NCBI GenBank assembly: GCA_028875125.1
Contig: JAPPGC010000069.1
Location: 1 to 43,944, forward strand
Reading direction: 5' to 3'
DNA from: Bacteroidota bacterium
Lineage (GTDB): Bacteria > Bacteroidota > Rhodothermia > Rhodothermales > Bin80
Length of the DNA stretch: 43,944 nt
Both the position numbers and the translations under genes were made by a program. This document shows positions 9,153 to 17,858 of this stretch, piece after piece; position 1 is the stretch's first letter, and each line of letters opens with the position of its first letter. The notes under the pieces were generated by a model. The model was not told the origin of the DNA. It made no database searches and saw nothing but the letters and a program-made list of their open reading frames with translations.

Positions 9153-10160
9153 CTACAGGAAGAACCTCAAAGTGACAAGATGCATGGTACCCAGAGCGTA
9201 GGGTTCCAATACGAAAGTATACGCAACTTGTGTGACTAAGAGCCCCAGACTCTGTTCGATCCTAAATCCAGCGCTGGGACGTGGACCCCCATCAGAGATC
9301 TCTTCCAGGCTAGACATCCCCGTTCGAATTACTAAAGCGGGAACAAGCATATATTCCGCACCAACACGAAAGTGGCTTTTGTGAAGGGTAAGTTCCCGTC
9401 GGTTGAACACTTGTTGTGGTCTATTGCTTGAGAAAACAATTTCTGGCTCGAATACATCTCGTACAGAGAATCTGGACTCATACTCAAACAGTAATTGCAA
9501 ACGATTCTCTAACAGTATCCAGGATCCCCCCAGACGCAGGCGTGTGGGAAACTTATCTGTTATCCCCCTGCCACCGGCACCTGCCGTATCCCAGGTATAC
9601 TTGGCCAGCAGGTCGTCCACCACAAAGCCCAGATGCACAGACGGGATAACTCGAATACTTGCGCCGATGTCCAGGCCAAAAGTTTGCACAGGAGAAAGCT
9701 CTTGATGCAGATCATTCCTGAAAAGCTGCAGCCCTATGCCAATAGAGGTGAATTGGCCAACGCGCAGCCCAAAAGCTGCAAAAAAAGCGTACTCGTTCGT
9801 GGAAAGCATACCGGTATGATATCCACTCAAGTCCCGTTGATCAATTTTGCTGACCCCTGCGTGGATGAGACCTGCGGCAATACCTGCCAGTGGTTTGAGA
9901 GGTGTACGGAGTTCTATAAACTGCAGTTGGCGGTCCTGTGTCAACAATGCTGCACTTATCCCGAGGCTTTGGTCTGTCAGGTATGGGGCGAGTGCCGGGT
10001 TATAGAAGGGGCTCGCAGACCCTGATGCGTCGCCCGCCAGGGCATTGCCTATCGCGATACCTCGAGCACCAAATCCCATACTGCCAGGAACGCCCGCAGT
10101 CTGAGCTATGACTGACGTGGGCAAGAGCCACAGCAGGCATAATGTGAGAAGTCGTCCCAT
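9153..10160 (-). CDS. PorV/PorQ-like outer-membrane protein (first copy)
   Basis: This 335-residue exported barrel protein is related to the gene that follows it. A signal peptide (to about residue 20, VIAQ) leads to SMGFGARGIAIGNALAGDAS and then SPFYNPALAPY, matching the PorV/PorQ opening. Its C-terminus, LGTMHLVTLRFFL, ends in phenylalanine-leucine like a barrel strand. It starts four bases after the Asp-box/FlgD gene. The two neighbouring paralogues are diverged, so this is an old duplication rather than a recent one. Whether either is a true PorV for type IX secretion is not decided by sequence alone. Confidence 0.78.
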   Translation of the reverse strand: MGRLLTLCLLWLLPTSVIAQTAGVPGSMGFGARGIAIGNALAGDASGSASPFYNPALAPYLTDQSLGISAALLTQDRQLQFIELRTPLKPLAGIAAGLIHAGVSKIDQRDLSGYHTGMLSTNEYAFFAAFGLRVGQFTSIGIGLQLFRNDLHQELSPVQTFGLDIGASIRVIPSVHLGFVVDDLLAKYTWDTAGAGGRGITDKFPTRLRLGGSWILLENRLQLLFEYESRFSVRDVFEPEIVFSSNRPQQVFNRRELTLHKSHFRVGAEYMLVPALVIRTGMSSLEEISDGGPRPSAGFRIEQSLGLLVTQVAYTFVLEPYALGTMHLVTLRFFL

Positions 10161-10164
10161 CGGG

Positions 10165-11754
10165 CTAGTCTATGATCAGGATTTTGCCCCAGAAAGTATC
10201 TTTCCGTGACTGGATAGCATAGAAGTAAGTACCGTTGGCCAGTCGCACCCCTCCTTCATCGGTACCGTCCCAAGCTACCTCGTTTGCACCGGCAGCTCCC
10301 CCTGAGAAAAAAATCTCCCGGACAAGAGTCATTCCGAAGTCGAATATTCGGATGGTAATTGATTCAGGATTTGACAGGTCGAAGCGCAGGCGGGTCAATC
10401 GGTCTGACGAAGGAGAAAATGGGTTTGGGTACGCGTACGCTGATACGCGAGGAACCTGCTCACTTGGGATGATCGGAGACAGGTCAGATGGATCCAGTGG
10501 TACTGCTGTTCGATAGATCTGCCAGGACTTGCCATGATCCAGGCTCTTGAAAAGTCCGTCTCCAGATCCCACCCATACGGCGTTGCCGACTACTTCTACT
10601 GTATACACGGCTGCACCGGGTCGCATACTACGTGAAGGATCCCGATGATCAACAAAGTCATTCTCCAACAGGAATGTGTAACCGTCGTCGGTTGATCGAT
10701 AGAGCCCACGGTCGCAAGCGATATAGACGCGTGGGCCATCGAAACCAAAATCATAGCATTGCTCGCCCTGCAGAGCTGTTTCAAAGGATATGCCGCCATC
10801 GCGGGTGACGGACACGCCATAGCGCTCATTTCTTCCGTTGCCGAGCCAGTTTGTGGCCCAGATAGCTGGAGGCTGCGTTCCACGCGGCTGTTCCTCGATA
10901 GAGATGATCCAATTTCCGAGCAAGCCGTTTTCTGTTGTGTAATGGTGCCACCGGACACCACCGTCCAGAGAACGATTAAGGCCACCCGCTGTGCCTGCCC
11001 AGATTGTGCCGGTCTGATCTACCAGCACAGCAAAAGCCTGAAAATTGAGACCGTGAAACTGATCCGGTGCAATACCGACAGGTTGTACAGTGAACGGAAA
11101 GTCATATTCCAGCTCGGGCGATAGGTACCGTGTGGTATCTGGCGGTAGAACGATCCGCTCCCAGGTACGCCCGAGGTCAGTACTGCGACGGATCCCGGCA
11201 AGTTGCCCAGCGACCCACAACGTCTCGTTGGTGAGGTCAAAGCTTATATCCCACGGGGGGCTCAGCGCGGAAACAGTTATGGGCAAAGTAGAAAGTTCAA
11301 CCGACCCATAAGTAATAAGTGTATCGTCCGGCGTATCAATCAGACCCGTACTCACCGGATCGGAATCAATTGGCGGTAGATGTGACAAATAATTCCAGGT
11401 ATTCCCACCATCAGATGAGTGCACGAGTCCACGAATCTCGTGAACAAGTTGTGTCTGTCCATCATTACCGGATCTGACGTAGTTACCTCCGAGTCCTCCC
11501 CAGATATGCTGGCCTTTCACTTCCAAAGAGTATACAGAGCTTGCAAATCCTCTGAGGGAGTCAACGTTTGCGACCAGCCAGGTTTCTCCTCCGTCATGGG
11601 AAACATTCAGATACGGACCCACCCAGACGGATTCGCCGGCTGCACTGATATTGGTGATATCATTCGCGAGGATCCCAGGTGAAAAAACGAGATCCTGTGC
11701 GTGCAGTGGAAGCGCGAAGGCGATTAAGAGCCCCGATATTCCGTGGCGAATCAT
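10165..11754 (-). CDS. Exported Asp-box propeller protein with FlgD-like C-terminal domain
   Basis: This 529-residue exported protein is predicted to be a surface or secreted beta-propeller. After the signal peptide (to about residue 19) come repeated Asp-box motifs such as SHDGGETW, SSDGGNTW, STDLGRTW and SLDGGVRW, typical of BNR/VPS10-like propellers. From about residue 440, AYPNPFSPSSDRLTRLRFDL, a VAWDGTDEGG segment and a final FWGKILIID form a FlgD Ig-like domain, commonly used as a type IX sorting region. No sialidase catalytic motif is evident, so I do not call it an enzyme. Its start overlaps the lipoprotein stop by four bases (ATGA), and two PorV-like genes follow, which fits a cargo-plus-export arrangement. 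Confidence 0.82.
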   Translation of the reverse strand: MIRHGISGLLIAFALPLHAQDLVFSPGILANDITNISAAGESVWVGPYLNVSHDGGETWLVANVDSLRGFASSVYSLEVKGQHIWGGLGGNYVRSGNDGQTQLVHEIRGLVHSSDGGNTWNYLSHLPPIDSDPVSTGLIDTPDDTLITYGSVELSTLPITVSALSPPWDISFDLTNETLWVAGQLAGIRRSTDLGRTWERIVLPPDTTRYLSPELEYDFPFTVQPVGIAPDQFHGLNFQAFAVLVDQTGTIWAGTAGGLNRSLDGGVRWHHYTTENGLLGNWIISIEEQPRGTQPPAIWATNWLGNGRNERYGVSVTRDGGISFETALQGEQCYDFGFDGPRVYIACDRGLYRSTDDGYTFLLENDFVDHRDPSRSMRPGAAVYTVEVVGNAVWVGSGDGLFKSLDHGKSWQIYRTAVPLDPSDLSPIIPSEQVPRVSAYAYPNPFSPSSDRLTRLRFDLSNPESITIRIFDFGMTLVREIFFSGGAAGANEVAWDGTDEGGVRLANGTYFYAIQSRKDTFWGKILIID

Positions 11755-12590
11755 TCGATAATCTCTACGGTGTGGCGCACCTGTTGACTGCGAAGTCCGG
11801 CGCGGTCGATTGCTTCAAAGACGAAGGTATTCGTTCCCAGAGCATTGTCACTGGCAATAAAGACGCGGCGCGTGTACAATCCATCGCCGGCAGTCACGTC
11901 TCCGCTCTCCGCACTTGATCCACAGGTACGTCGCCCTCCGTCGTCACAAAGCAGGAACCTGGCCCCCGGAGATGTTTCGTTCCAAAACTCTACTTGCTCT
12001 ATATCACTCAATCCGTCCGCATCGGAAACCTCGGCAACAAACGATAAGCTTCGGGCGGGTTCGCCGGCAGCTGGCCGCTGAATAGTTGCAGGAATCGGCA
12101 GGTTTTCGATTACGGGAGGGGATCCCGGCTCAAAGGAGCGTACGTATGTCACGGAGCCTCTGGCCTCGCCGCCTAACCGGTTGTTTGTATCTGTGACATA
12201 AACGACAACAGGATAAGTTTGAACCTCGAGCGCACTCAAGGTTATATCAACTGCACCGGAGTAGATGTTTGTTGCGGAGCGAGGCAGTACGCCTCCGTGA
12301 ATAGGGGCCGCTGTGGTGTCAGGAGAGAGGATAGCGTAAGTAACCTGTGCAACTGGTATGTCAGAGGCTTGGACCGCGACCGTAAGATTGAGCGCAACAG
12401 TCACACTGTCACCGTCAATGGCGTCTTCATCCAGGAGCGCATACACGATACGTTGGGGCGCTAGAGAGAAAGCCTCAATCTGTGGAGGTCGTTGATCGAC
12501 GGAGGATGCACCTGGCACTGAATCGCACGCGCCAATGGTGACGACCAGGAACAGAAATATGAGGTGATTTGTGTGCTTCAAAGTGATCAC
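11751..12590 (-). CDS. Lipoprotein with Ig-like domains
   Basis: This is a predicted lipoprotein of 279 residues with two Ig-like domains and no recognised enzyme motif. The frame is open to 12836, but the GTG at 12588-12590 shares one base with the upstream protease stop (TAGTG) and gives a good lipoprotein signal with lipobox IGAC, so I chose it. A TTG at 12579-12581 is the alternative. The second half contains GDVTAGDGLYTRRVFI, a motif common in extracellular domains described as choice-of-anchor or cadherin-like. It is coupled on both sides, to the S2P gene upstream and the Asp-box gene downstream. It may be an assembly or anchoring partner for that protein, by inference. Confidence 0.75.
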   Translation of the reverse strand: MITLKHTNHLIFLFLVVTIGACDSVPGASSVDQRPPQIEAFSLAPQRIVYALLDEDAIDGDSVTVALNLTVAVQASDIPVAQVTYAILSPDTTAAPIHGGVLPRSATNIYSGAVDITLSALEVQTYPVVVYVTDTNNRLGGEARGSVTYVRSFEPGSPPVIENLPIPATIQRPAAGEPARSLSFVAEVSDADGLSDIEQVEFWNETSPGARFLLCDDGGRRTCGSSAESGDVTAGDGLYTRRVFIASDNALGTNTFVFEAIDRAGLRSQQVRHTVEIIE

Positions 12591-13777
12591 TATACACTGT
12601 ATAGCGGTTTTATACTGAAGCTGAGCACGAATATTGCCAGCGTTAAATAGCCTATCAATTGACGTTTGCGGGTCAGGGGCAGCGACGCTGGAACAGGTGG
12701 ATGATCCACCTTGATCACAAACACAAGAAGCAGACACCAGGGGAGCCAGCCAAAATAACCGAACCAGTCTAGCGCAGGTGGAATGGCAGCAGCGAACGAG
12801 GCCAAAACTAGAATGGTGAGCGTTACCTGCCACCACAGCTCACCAAATGCACGGCGTGTGCACAAGGCGAGCAGTGCACCAAGTATGAACCAGATTACTA
12901 TGCTTGCCCAAAAGTCATTACCGGCGAAATCAATTAATATTGAGGGCAATACCAATGCACCGCCTACGGCCATAGAGGAAAGCATCAGAAACACGAATGC
13001 ACGGGATATCCGGGCATGCCACCGTGGGCCGAATAGGGCATAGACAATGTGGCCGCCATCCAACTGGCCAACCGGCATCAGGTTGAGTGCCGTAAAAAAG
13101 AGTCCCAGCCAGGCCGCGAAGAGGAGCGGGTAGTGGTACATTTCGTAAAGGGGCGGCACATTCGGGAAGACTTGCGAGATCGCCCAGTACAGTGGGGTCG
13201 ATCCCAGTGTTAGGCGACCTCCAGGTGGAGCGTCAGAAATTGCTGTATCCGGGAATCTGCCGGTAGCCCGGATGAACTCGAGTAGCGACTCATGGCCTCC
13301 AACTCCGAACATGTACTCGGGCGAGGGCAGCGTTCCCATCGCCCAAAATAGCAGGACAAGAACCATGATGAATCCCGCCAAGGGTCCACTGGCTCCGACA
13401 TCAAAGAGTTTAATCCTGTCTGGGATTGGTTCCCGAATGCTAATGACCGCACCGAGAGTTCCAATCCCGATCAAGGGAGACGGGATATAATAGGGCAGAG
13501 AGGTACTGACCTTGTGCACGCGCGCTGCGACATAGTGCCCGAATTCGTGGACCGTCAAAAAGGCAATGAGTGCTCCACCAAAAACAAACGCATCGGCGAA
13601 AAAGGTTGTTGTAATTGGGAATCCGCCGAGATCAAATATAGGATCCCCCGCCGCCCAAGCCTCGCTCCGTCCAATAAACAGTAGAGCACCGGTAAAGGCG
13701 GTAGAGAGCAGTGTTACGACAAAAAGTCCCGCATGGAGCAGGTAGCGATCACGGGTCAACAGTCCAGATGCCGACAA
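12590..13777 (-). CDS. Site-2 protease family membrane metalloprotease (M50)
   Basis: This is an intramembrane zinc metalloprotease that would cut a membrane-bound substrate, as site-2 proteases do in regulated proteolysis. The zinc motif HEFGH appears early inside a helix, and LNLMPVGQLDGGHI supplies the second conserved motif (NxxPxxxLDGG). Several hydrophobic helices surround these, and no PDZ domain is visible, unlike RseP. The 395-residue length suits the long, multi-helix group related to chloroplast EGY proteins. The start is a TTG at 13775-13777; I see no ATG in frame before the aminotransferase stop 54 bases upstream. No anti-sigma factor gene lies nearby, so the substrate is unknown. 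Confidence 0.88.
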   Translation of the reverse strand: MSASGLLTRDRYLLHAGLFVVTLLSTAFTGALLFIGRSEAWAAGDPIFDLGGFPITTTFFADAFVFGGALIAFLTVHEFGHYVAARVHKVSTSLPYYIPSPLIGIGTLGAVISIREPIPDRIKLFDVGASGPLAGFIMVLVLLFWAMGTLPSPEYMFGVGGHESLLEFIRATGRFPDTAISDAPPGGRLTLGSTPLYWAISQVFPNVPPLYEMYHYPLLFAAWLGLFFTALNLMPVGQLDGGHIVYALFGPRWHARISRAFVFLMLSSMAVGGALVLPSILIDFAGNDFWASIVIWFILGALLALCTRRAFGELWWQVTLTILVLASFAAAIPPALDWFGYFGWLPWCLLLVFVIKVDHPPVPASLPLTRKRQLIGYLTLAIFVLSFSIKPLYSV

Positions 13778-13831
13778 TGCGGCTAGGCATATAATGATAG
13801 GCGCGTTCTATGCAGATACCAGCCGAAGTGT

Positions 13832-15037
13832 TCACTTGCGTCTCAGTTGTGACAGGCCAAGTTCTATTCGATCGAATGCTTTCTGCAGATCCTCCATTGA
13901 TGATGCGTAAGAAATTCTGATCCCGTTGGGATCCCCGAAGGCAGCGCCAGGGACTAGTGCCACCAGATGCTCTTCTAGGAGATAGAAGCAAAGATCATCA
14001 CTTGAATTTATGGTCCGACCAGATTCCGCAACCATTCCGTAGTATTCGCTGCATTGTGGAAAGAGATAGAAGGCGCCCTCGGGCTTAGGTGCACGGATCC
14101 CCGGCACAGATCGCATCCTTTGAAGTAAGTAGTCGCGGCGCTCGCGAAAGGCCTGGACCATTTGGCGGATGGGTTCCTTGTCCATATTGAGGGCAGCGAC
14201 TCCGGCACGCTGCGAAATGCTGCTGGGTGCAGAAGTGAATTGCCCTTGCATCTTTGCAGACTGCTTCACGATATCCTCAGGACCGGCCATATAACCAAGC
14301 CGCCAACCCGTCATGGCAAAGCATTTAGAAAATCCGTTTACGGTAACGGTGCGTTCCTGCATACCGGGAATCGTTGCAATGGGAACATGTACGGCATCGT
14401 AGATGACATGCTCATAGATCTCATCCGAGACCACCACGACCTGCTCGTAATCGTGCAGCACTTCTGCGAGGGCCGCCAATTCCTCATGTGTGTACACGGA
14501 ACCGGTTGGATTGGAGGGAGAGCAGAGAATGAGCACACGCGTGCGTTCTGTGAGTGAATCTGCTAATTGCTCGGGTGTGAGGCGGTACTGGGTTTCTGCT
14601 GTTGTATGAGCGATAACGGGCTTCGCGCCAGCGAAGCGGGTCATTTCCGGATAGCTGACCCAGTAGGGGGCTGGAATCAGGACTTCGTCACCTTCGGCAG
14701 CAAGTACGGACACCGCCATAGCCACCGACTGCTTTGCTCCGTTAGAGCAAAGGATCTGACTCGGGGTGTATTTCAGGTTGTTTTCGCGCGCGAATTTTTC
14801 GCAGATAGCCTCCCGAAGCTCTGGCATGCCCGGGTTTTGGGTGTATCGTGTGAAGCCTTCCCGGATTGCCTGGATTCCGGCGTTAGCAATGGGTTCGGGG
14901 GTATTGAAGTCGGGTTCTCCCGCGCTTAATGCAATGACATCGGCGCCAGCACGTTTGAGCTTTTTCGCACGTCCGGCCATGGCCAGCGTAGCGGAGGGTT
15001 GCATGGAGGCAACACGCGGATTAAAGAAGGTAGACAT
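13832..15037 (-). CDS. Class I PLP-dependent aminotransferase (aspartate aminotransferase-like)
   Basis: This is a cytoplasmic pyridoxal-phosphate aminotransferase of fold type I, most like the AspB group (aspartate or prephenate aminotransferases). SAGEPDFNTPEP lies at 38-49, SNPTGSVYTHEE with N176 at 175-186, D205 and Y208 contact the cofactor, and NGFSKCFAMTGWRLGY places the Schiff-base lysine at K238. GIRISYA near residue 375 carries the carboxylate-binding arginine. At 401 residues it is full length. It is the first gene of the minus-strand run to the PorV-like genes, 54 bases before the protease, and may share their promoter. Precise amino acid specificity is not readable. Confidence 0.92.
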   Translation of the reverse strand: MSTFFNPRVASMQPSATLAMAGRAKKLKRAGADVIALSAGEPDFNTPEPIANAGIQAIREGFTRYTQNPGMPELREAICEKFARENNLKYTPSQILCSNGAKQSVAMAVSVLAAEGDEVLIPAPYWVSYPEMTRFAGAKPVIAHTTAETQYRLTPEQLADSLTERTRVLILCSPSNPTGSVYTHEELAALAEVLHDYEQVVVVSDEIYEHVIYDAVHVPIATIPGMQERTVTVNGFSKCFAMTGWRLGYMAGPEDIVKQSAKMQGQFTSAPSSISQRAGVAALNMDKEPIRQMVQAFRERRDYLLQRMRSVPGIRAPKPEGAFYLFPQCSEYYGMVAESGRTINSSDDLCFYLLEEHLVALVPGAAFGDPNGIRISYASSMEDLQKAFDRIELGLSQLRRK

Positions 15038-15056
15038 GGGTTTGATTGACTGCGAG

Positions 15057-15064
15057 CAAAAATA
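15057..15064 (-). promoter_or_regulatory. Possible Bacteroidota-type -7 promoter element
   Basis: On the minus strand TATTTTTG matches the TAnnTTTG -7 consensus of Bacteroidota housekeeping promoters, 19 bases before the aminotransferase ATG. I see no clear TTTG -33 element at the expected distance, so this is a partial match. The surrounding 172-base gap separates the sialidase-like gene from the aminotransferase operon. Confidence 0.3.
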
Positions 15065-15209
15065 CAGATAGGTAATGATTACGCTAATTACGGGAAATTT
15101 AACTCAGAGCGCTGCAATATGAGCCTGGTTCCGTGGCTTCTTTCCGGTTCTAATTGCGACTGAGTTTATTGCCTGCTTGATTTTCCACATTGCTGCGCTA
15201 GCTTCATAG

Positions 15210-16886
15210 TCAGTTCTCGGACGCCTTGCCGTCAAGTTCATCAAATGTAAAGCGGACGCTCATAATGTAAGGGGATTCCATTGGTGTCCAGTGACCATAG
15301 GTAGTGGTGACAACGGTTGCGTCGGGAAGTATCTCAACACCCGGATAGGACGTATCCGCCCCTTCTAGGTTGTCCATGAGTCGTACGCGATATTGTCCTT
15401 CTCGACCGTGTACGATATCCTCATAAGTGCCCACCCATCCGACCCAGTCGCCCCATGTGGGTGAAACATGTGTGCGGTCACGAAATGAAATAAATAGTCG
15501 ACCATCGGGACCGTAGACAGCCTGATGTCGGTCACCGGTGAGGGCACCCGTGACTTCTATTGGTGTGCTCCATGTTGCCCCTTCATCATCCGAAAACGTT
15601 ACGAAGCTATTGAACTGCCGGCTGTTCTCTCTCAACAACATGGCGAGTTGCTGGCCGTCAGGAGACCGAATAACACCCGGCTCGCACAGGTGGGCCACGG
15701 GATGGGTTACGACGACTTCCGGCCTGCTCCAGGTTAGTCCGCCGTCAGACGACACGGTTTTGTACACGTAAAATTGTCCACGCTCTTCCTCGCGCCCATT
15801 AATGAACCTGCCGTCGTCGTGAAAGAATGCCATGTGGCGGCCATCACGCAATCGGATCAGATCCCCCATTACCACGATTCCACCAAAATCCCCAATAGAT
15901 TCCAGCGGGCTCCAGGTATTTCCTTCGTCTTCAGAAACAGCCATGCGGATGGGATACAGCCCGGAAAACATGATCAGACGCTTCGTACCATCTCGATCAA
16001 TGACCGGATAAAGGGTTGGGACCTCCTGCGAAGTTGACCAGTTATCCGGCACCGGGAGGCGATCGCTCCAAGTAAGTCCGCCGTCATGGCTTTTCTTCAT
16101 CACAATCGCACCGCGCCCGTGTCCCTTTGGATAGACGGTTATGATTGTGCGCTGGTCATCCAGCAGTACGGTGGTTGGATGACCAAGGTACTGGTTGGGC
16201 TCACGGTCCACCAACACTTGCCGGTGGGTTTCTTCAGCAAGGTCAACCAGCGGGATACTGAATCCGCCGGGGTCGGTCATGCCACTGGGGGTGAAGGTGC
16301 CTGTGCTGACAAATTCTTGGACGCGGAGTATGCTCTTGGTCACAGGTTCTACGCGGCCAAGGGGGGAGAACGTGAAGCCAAATTGGCCGATGCCTGCAAA
16401 ACTTCCCACCGAATGGACCAACTGGTCATTAATCAGAAACCGGATGGTACCTTCTTTTCGCGTAGCTTCAAATTTAAACCATTCTTCAGGTTCAAAGTGA
16501 TCCCGGGTGGCACCGAGGACTATATGATGCCGGCCTGCCAAGGCGCCAGAGAGGTATAGCTGTTGATTTGGTCCATCGAAACCGAGATAGCTGCTGCCCA
16601 ATTGGAATGCGGCCCCCGACGCATTTAGTTCAGCAATACTGAGCTGCGCTGTGATCTGAAAATCCCCCGTTCCAAGGTCACGGGTAGCGAACAGCCCTGT
16701 CTCACCAGAAGCGTCTGACTGGATCTCAATATATCCATTCCGTTCTGCCCACGTACCCGAGCTGCCCATTTCCACGACACCGTTCTGTGCGATAGTGATG
16801 GTTTCCTGCGCCAGAACTGTCGTTGCCAGTAGCGTTATGCCTGCGAATAGACATGCCAGTTGGCTGATGTAGATGAAGCGTAGCAT
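15210..16886 (-). CDS. Exported Asp-box hydrolase, sialidase-like
   Basis: This protein of about 558 residues is expected to act in the periplasm or on the surface on glycans. The frame extends to a TTG at 16925, but the ATG at 16886 directly begins the signal peptide (to about residue 27, VLAQ), so I place the start there. Residues 30-200 look like a lectin or LamG-type beta-sandwich. A six-bladed propeller follows with four Asp boxes: SHDGGLTW (266-273), SEDEGNTW (318-325), SSDGGLTW (379-386) and SDDEGATW (432-439). Sialidases normally open this fold with an arginine in RIP; here YLGHP occupies that place (233-237), so the substrate is uncertain. The gene follows a sialic acid lyase and a mutarotase-symporter, which favours sialic acid or a similar sugar. 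Confidence 0.8.
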   Translation of the reverse strand: MLRFIYISQLACLFAGITLLATTVLAQETITIAQNGVVEMGSSGTWAERNGYIEIQSDASGETGLFATRDLGTGDFQITAQLSIAELNASGAAFQLGSSYLGFDGPNQQLYLSGALAGRHHIVLGATRDHFEPEEWFKFEATRKEGTIRFLINDQLVHSVGSFAGIGQFGFTFSPLGRVEPVTKSILRVQEFVSTGTFTPSGMTDPGGFSIPLVDLAEETHRQVLVDREPNQYLGHPTTVLLDDQRTIITVYPKGHGRGAIVMKKSHDGGLTWSDRLPVPDNWSTSQEVPTLYPVIDRDGTKRLIMFSGLYPIRMAVSEDEGNTWSPLESIGDFGGIVVMGDLIRLRDGRHMAFFHDDGRFINGREEERGQFYVYKTVSSDGGLTWSRPEVVVTHPVAHLCEPGVIRSPDGQQLAMLLRENSRQFNSFVTFSDDEGATWSTPIEVTGALTGDRHQAVYGPDGRLFISFRDRTHVSPTWGDWVGWVGTYEDIVHGREGQYRVRLMDNLEGADTSYPGVEILPDATVVTTTYGHWTPMESPYIMSVRFTFDELDGKASEN

Positions 16887-16931
16887 AAGTACTAAGAGGT
16901 TTGTTACAGCGTGTGTATAGTTCAAGGATGT

Positions 16932-17858
16932 TCAATTGGAATGTTTTCGGCCCCACTCAAAAAATCCGATCGCTTCCAGCGCCTGGTGCATTTCTGTGAT
17001 TTGTGCGGGCGTAGCGGTGGAGTGGGGCAATCTGTGCGGTCCACAATCCTGACCAATCAATCCCATAACGGCTTTGAAACCGGGGCGTCCGCAGGTTTTC
17101 AGAATGACGTTTATCATCGTAGAGGCGCGCTCCTGATTGAGCCGGGCCTCTTCTATCTGTCCCTGTTCGCAGCAGGCGATAAGACGGTTGTAGAGTGGTG
17201 CAGCAAAATTGTAGGTCGTTCCCACTGCCCCACGCATACCTGTCATCCATGCGCTGAGGAGCATTTCATCAACGCCGCATAAAAAGTCGTACTTCTCGGT
17301 GTAAGCGCACGCCGAGACCGCATGCTGGCGCGTATCAGAAAACTTGACTCCAACAAGCGAGGGCAGTTGGCGGCTTGCCAAACGCAGGAAATCGTTCAGA
17401 TCCAACTCTACCCCGGTCTTTGCCGGGATATGATAGTAATAGAAGGGGAGGTCAGGTGCGCCCGCGGTAATTGTCGCCAGACAGTCTACCAGCGATCTTG
17501 TGGTGTCGGGCCCGAAATAGCTGGGAGGAACAGCCGAAATAGCACTGGCTCCGATCTGCTGTGCGTGCATGGCGAGGGTTTGAGCTTCCTGGAGACAGTT
17601 GTGCCCGACATGAACTACGACAGGCACACGGCTGGCGGCGGCCTTTACAAAAGCTGTAGCAGTCTGTTGCCGCTCGTGGATTGTCAGTGAGATCCCTTCA
17701 CCCGTGCTGCCCAGTACGTACAATGCAGAGACACCGTCTCTCAACAAGTGTTCAACCAGGCCTGGGATGCGGTCAATATCCAGTGTTGCGTCGTTGTTCA
17801 ATGGTGTGAACGCTGCTGCGGTAAGGCCCGTGAGCTGCATTGATTTAACCTGCGTCAT
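16932..17858 (-). CDS. nanA: N-acetylneuraminate lyase (NPL type, DapA superfamily)
   Basis: This is a class I aldolase that would split N-acetylneuraminate into N-acetylmannosamine and pyruvate in the cytoplasm. GSTGE (50-54) binds the pyruvate carboxylate, the tyrosine before HIP at 142 is catalytic, and GVKFSDT carries the Schiff-base lysine K172. The runs FYYYHIPAKTG, VGVKFSDT and GPHRLP are closer to the animal NPL form than to E. coli NanA or DapA, from recollection of those sequences. At 308 residues it is full length. The start overlaps the end of the upstream transporter gene by 14 bases; an ATG at 17840, just past that stop, is an alternative. Related aldolases for other keto acids cannot be excluded. 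Confidence 0.85.
   Translation of the reverse strand: MTQVKSMQLTGLTAAAFTPLNNDATLDIDRIPGLVEHLLRDGVSALYVLGSTGEGISLTIHERQQTATAFVKAAASRVPVVVHVGHNCLQEAQTLAMHAQQIGASAISAVPPSYFGPDTTRSLVDCLATITAGAPDLPFYYYHIPAKTGVELDLNDFLRLASRQLPSLVGVKFSDTRQHAVSACAYTEKYDFLCGVDEMLLSAWMTGMRGAVGTTYNFAAPLYNRLIACCEQGQIEEARLNQERASTMINVILKTCGRPGFKAVMGLIGQDCGPHRLPHSTATPAQITEMHQALEAIGFFEWGRKHSN

Noticed and set aside
9633-10025. 130-codon plus-strand frame inside the PorV-like gene
   Set aside because: Cysteine-rich but antisense to a clear exported barrel protein; composition is what reverse reading of that gene gives.
10165-11754. Calling the Asp-box/FlgD protein a sialidase
   Set aside because: Asp boxes alone only show a propeller; no arginine triad or other catalytic motif is visible.
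16086-16559. 157-codon plus-strand frame inside the sialidase-like gene
   Set aside because: It is antisense to Asp-box-coding sequence and has no recognisable content.
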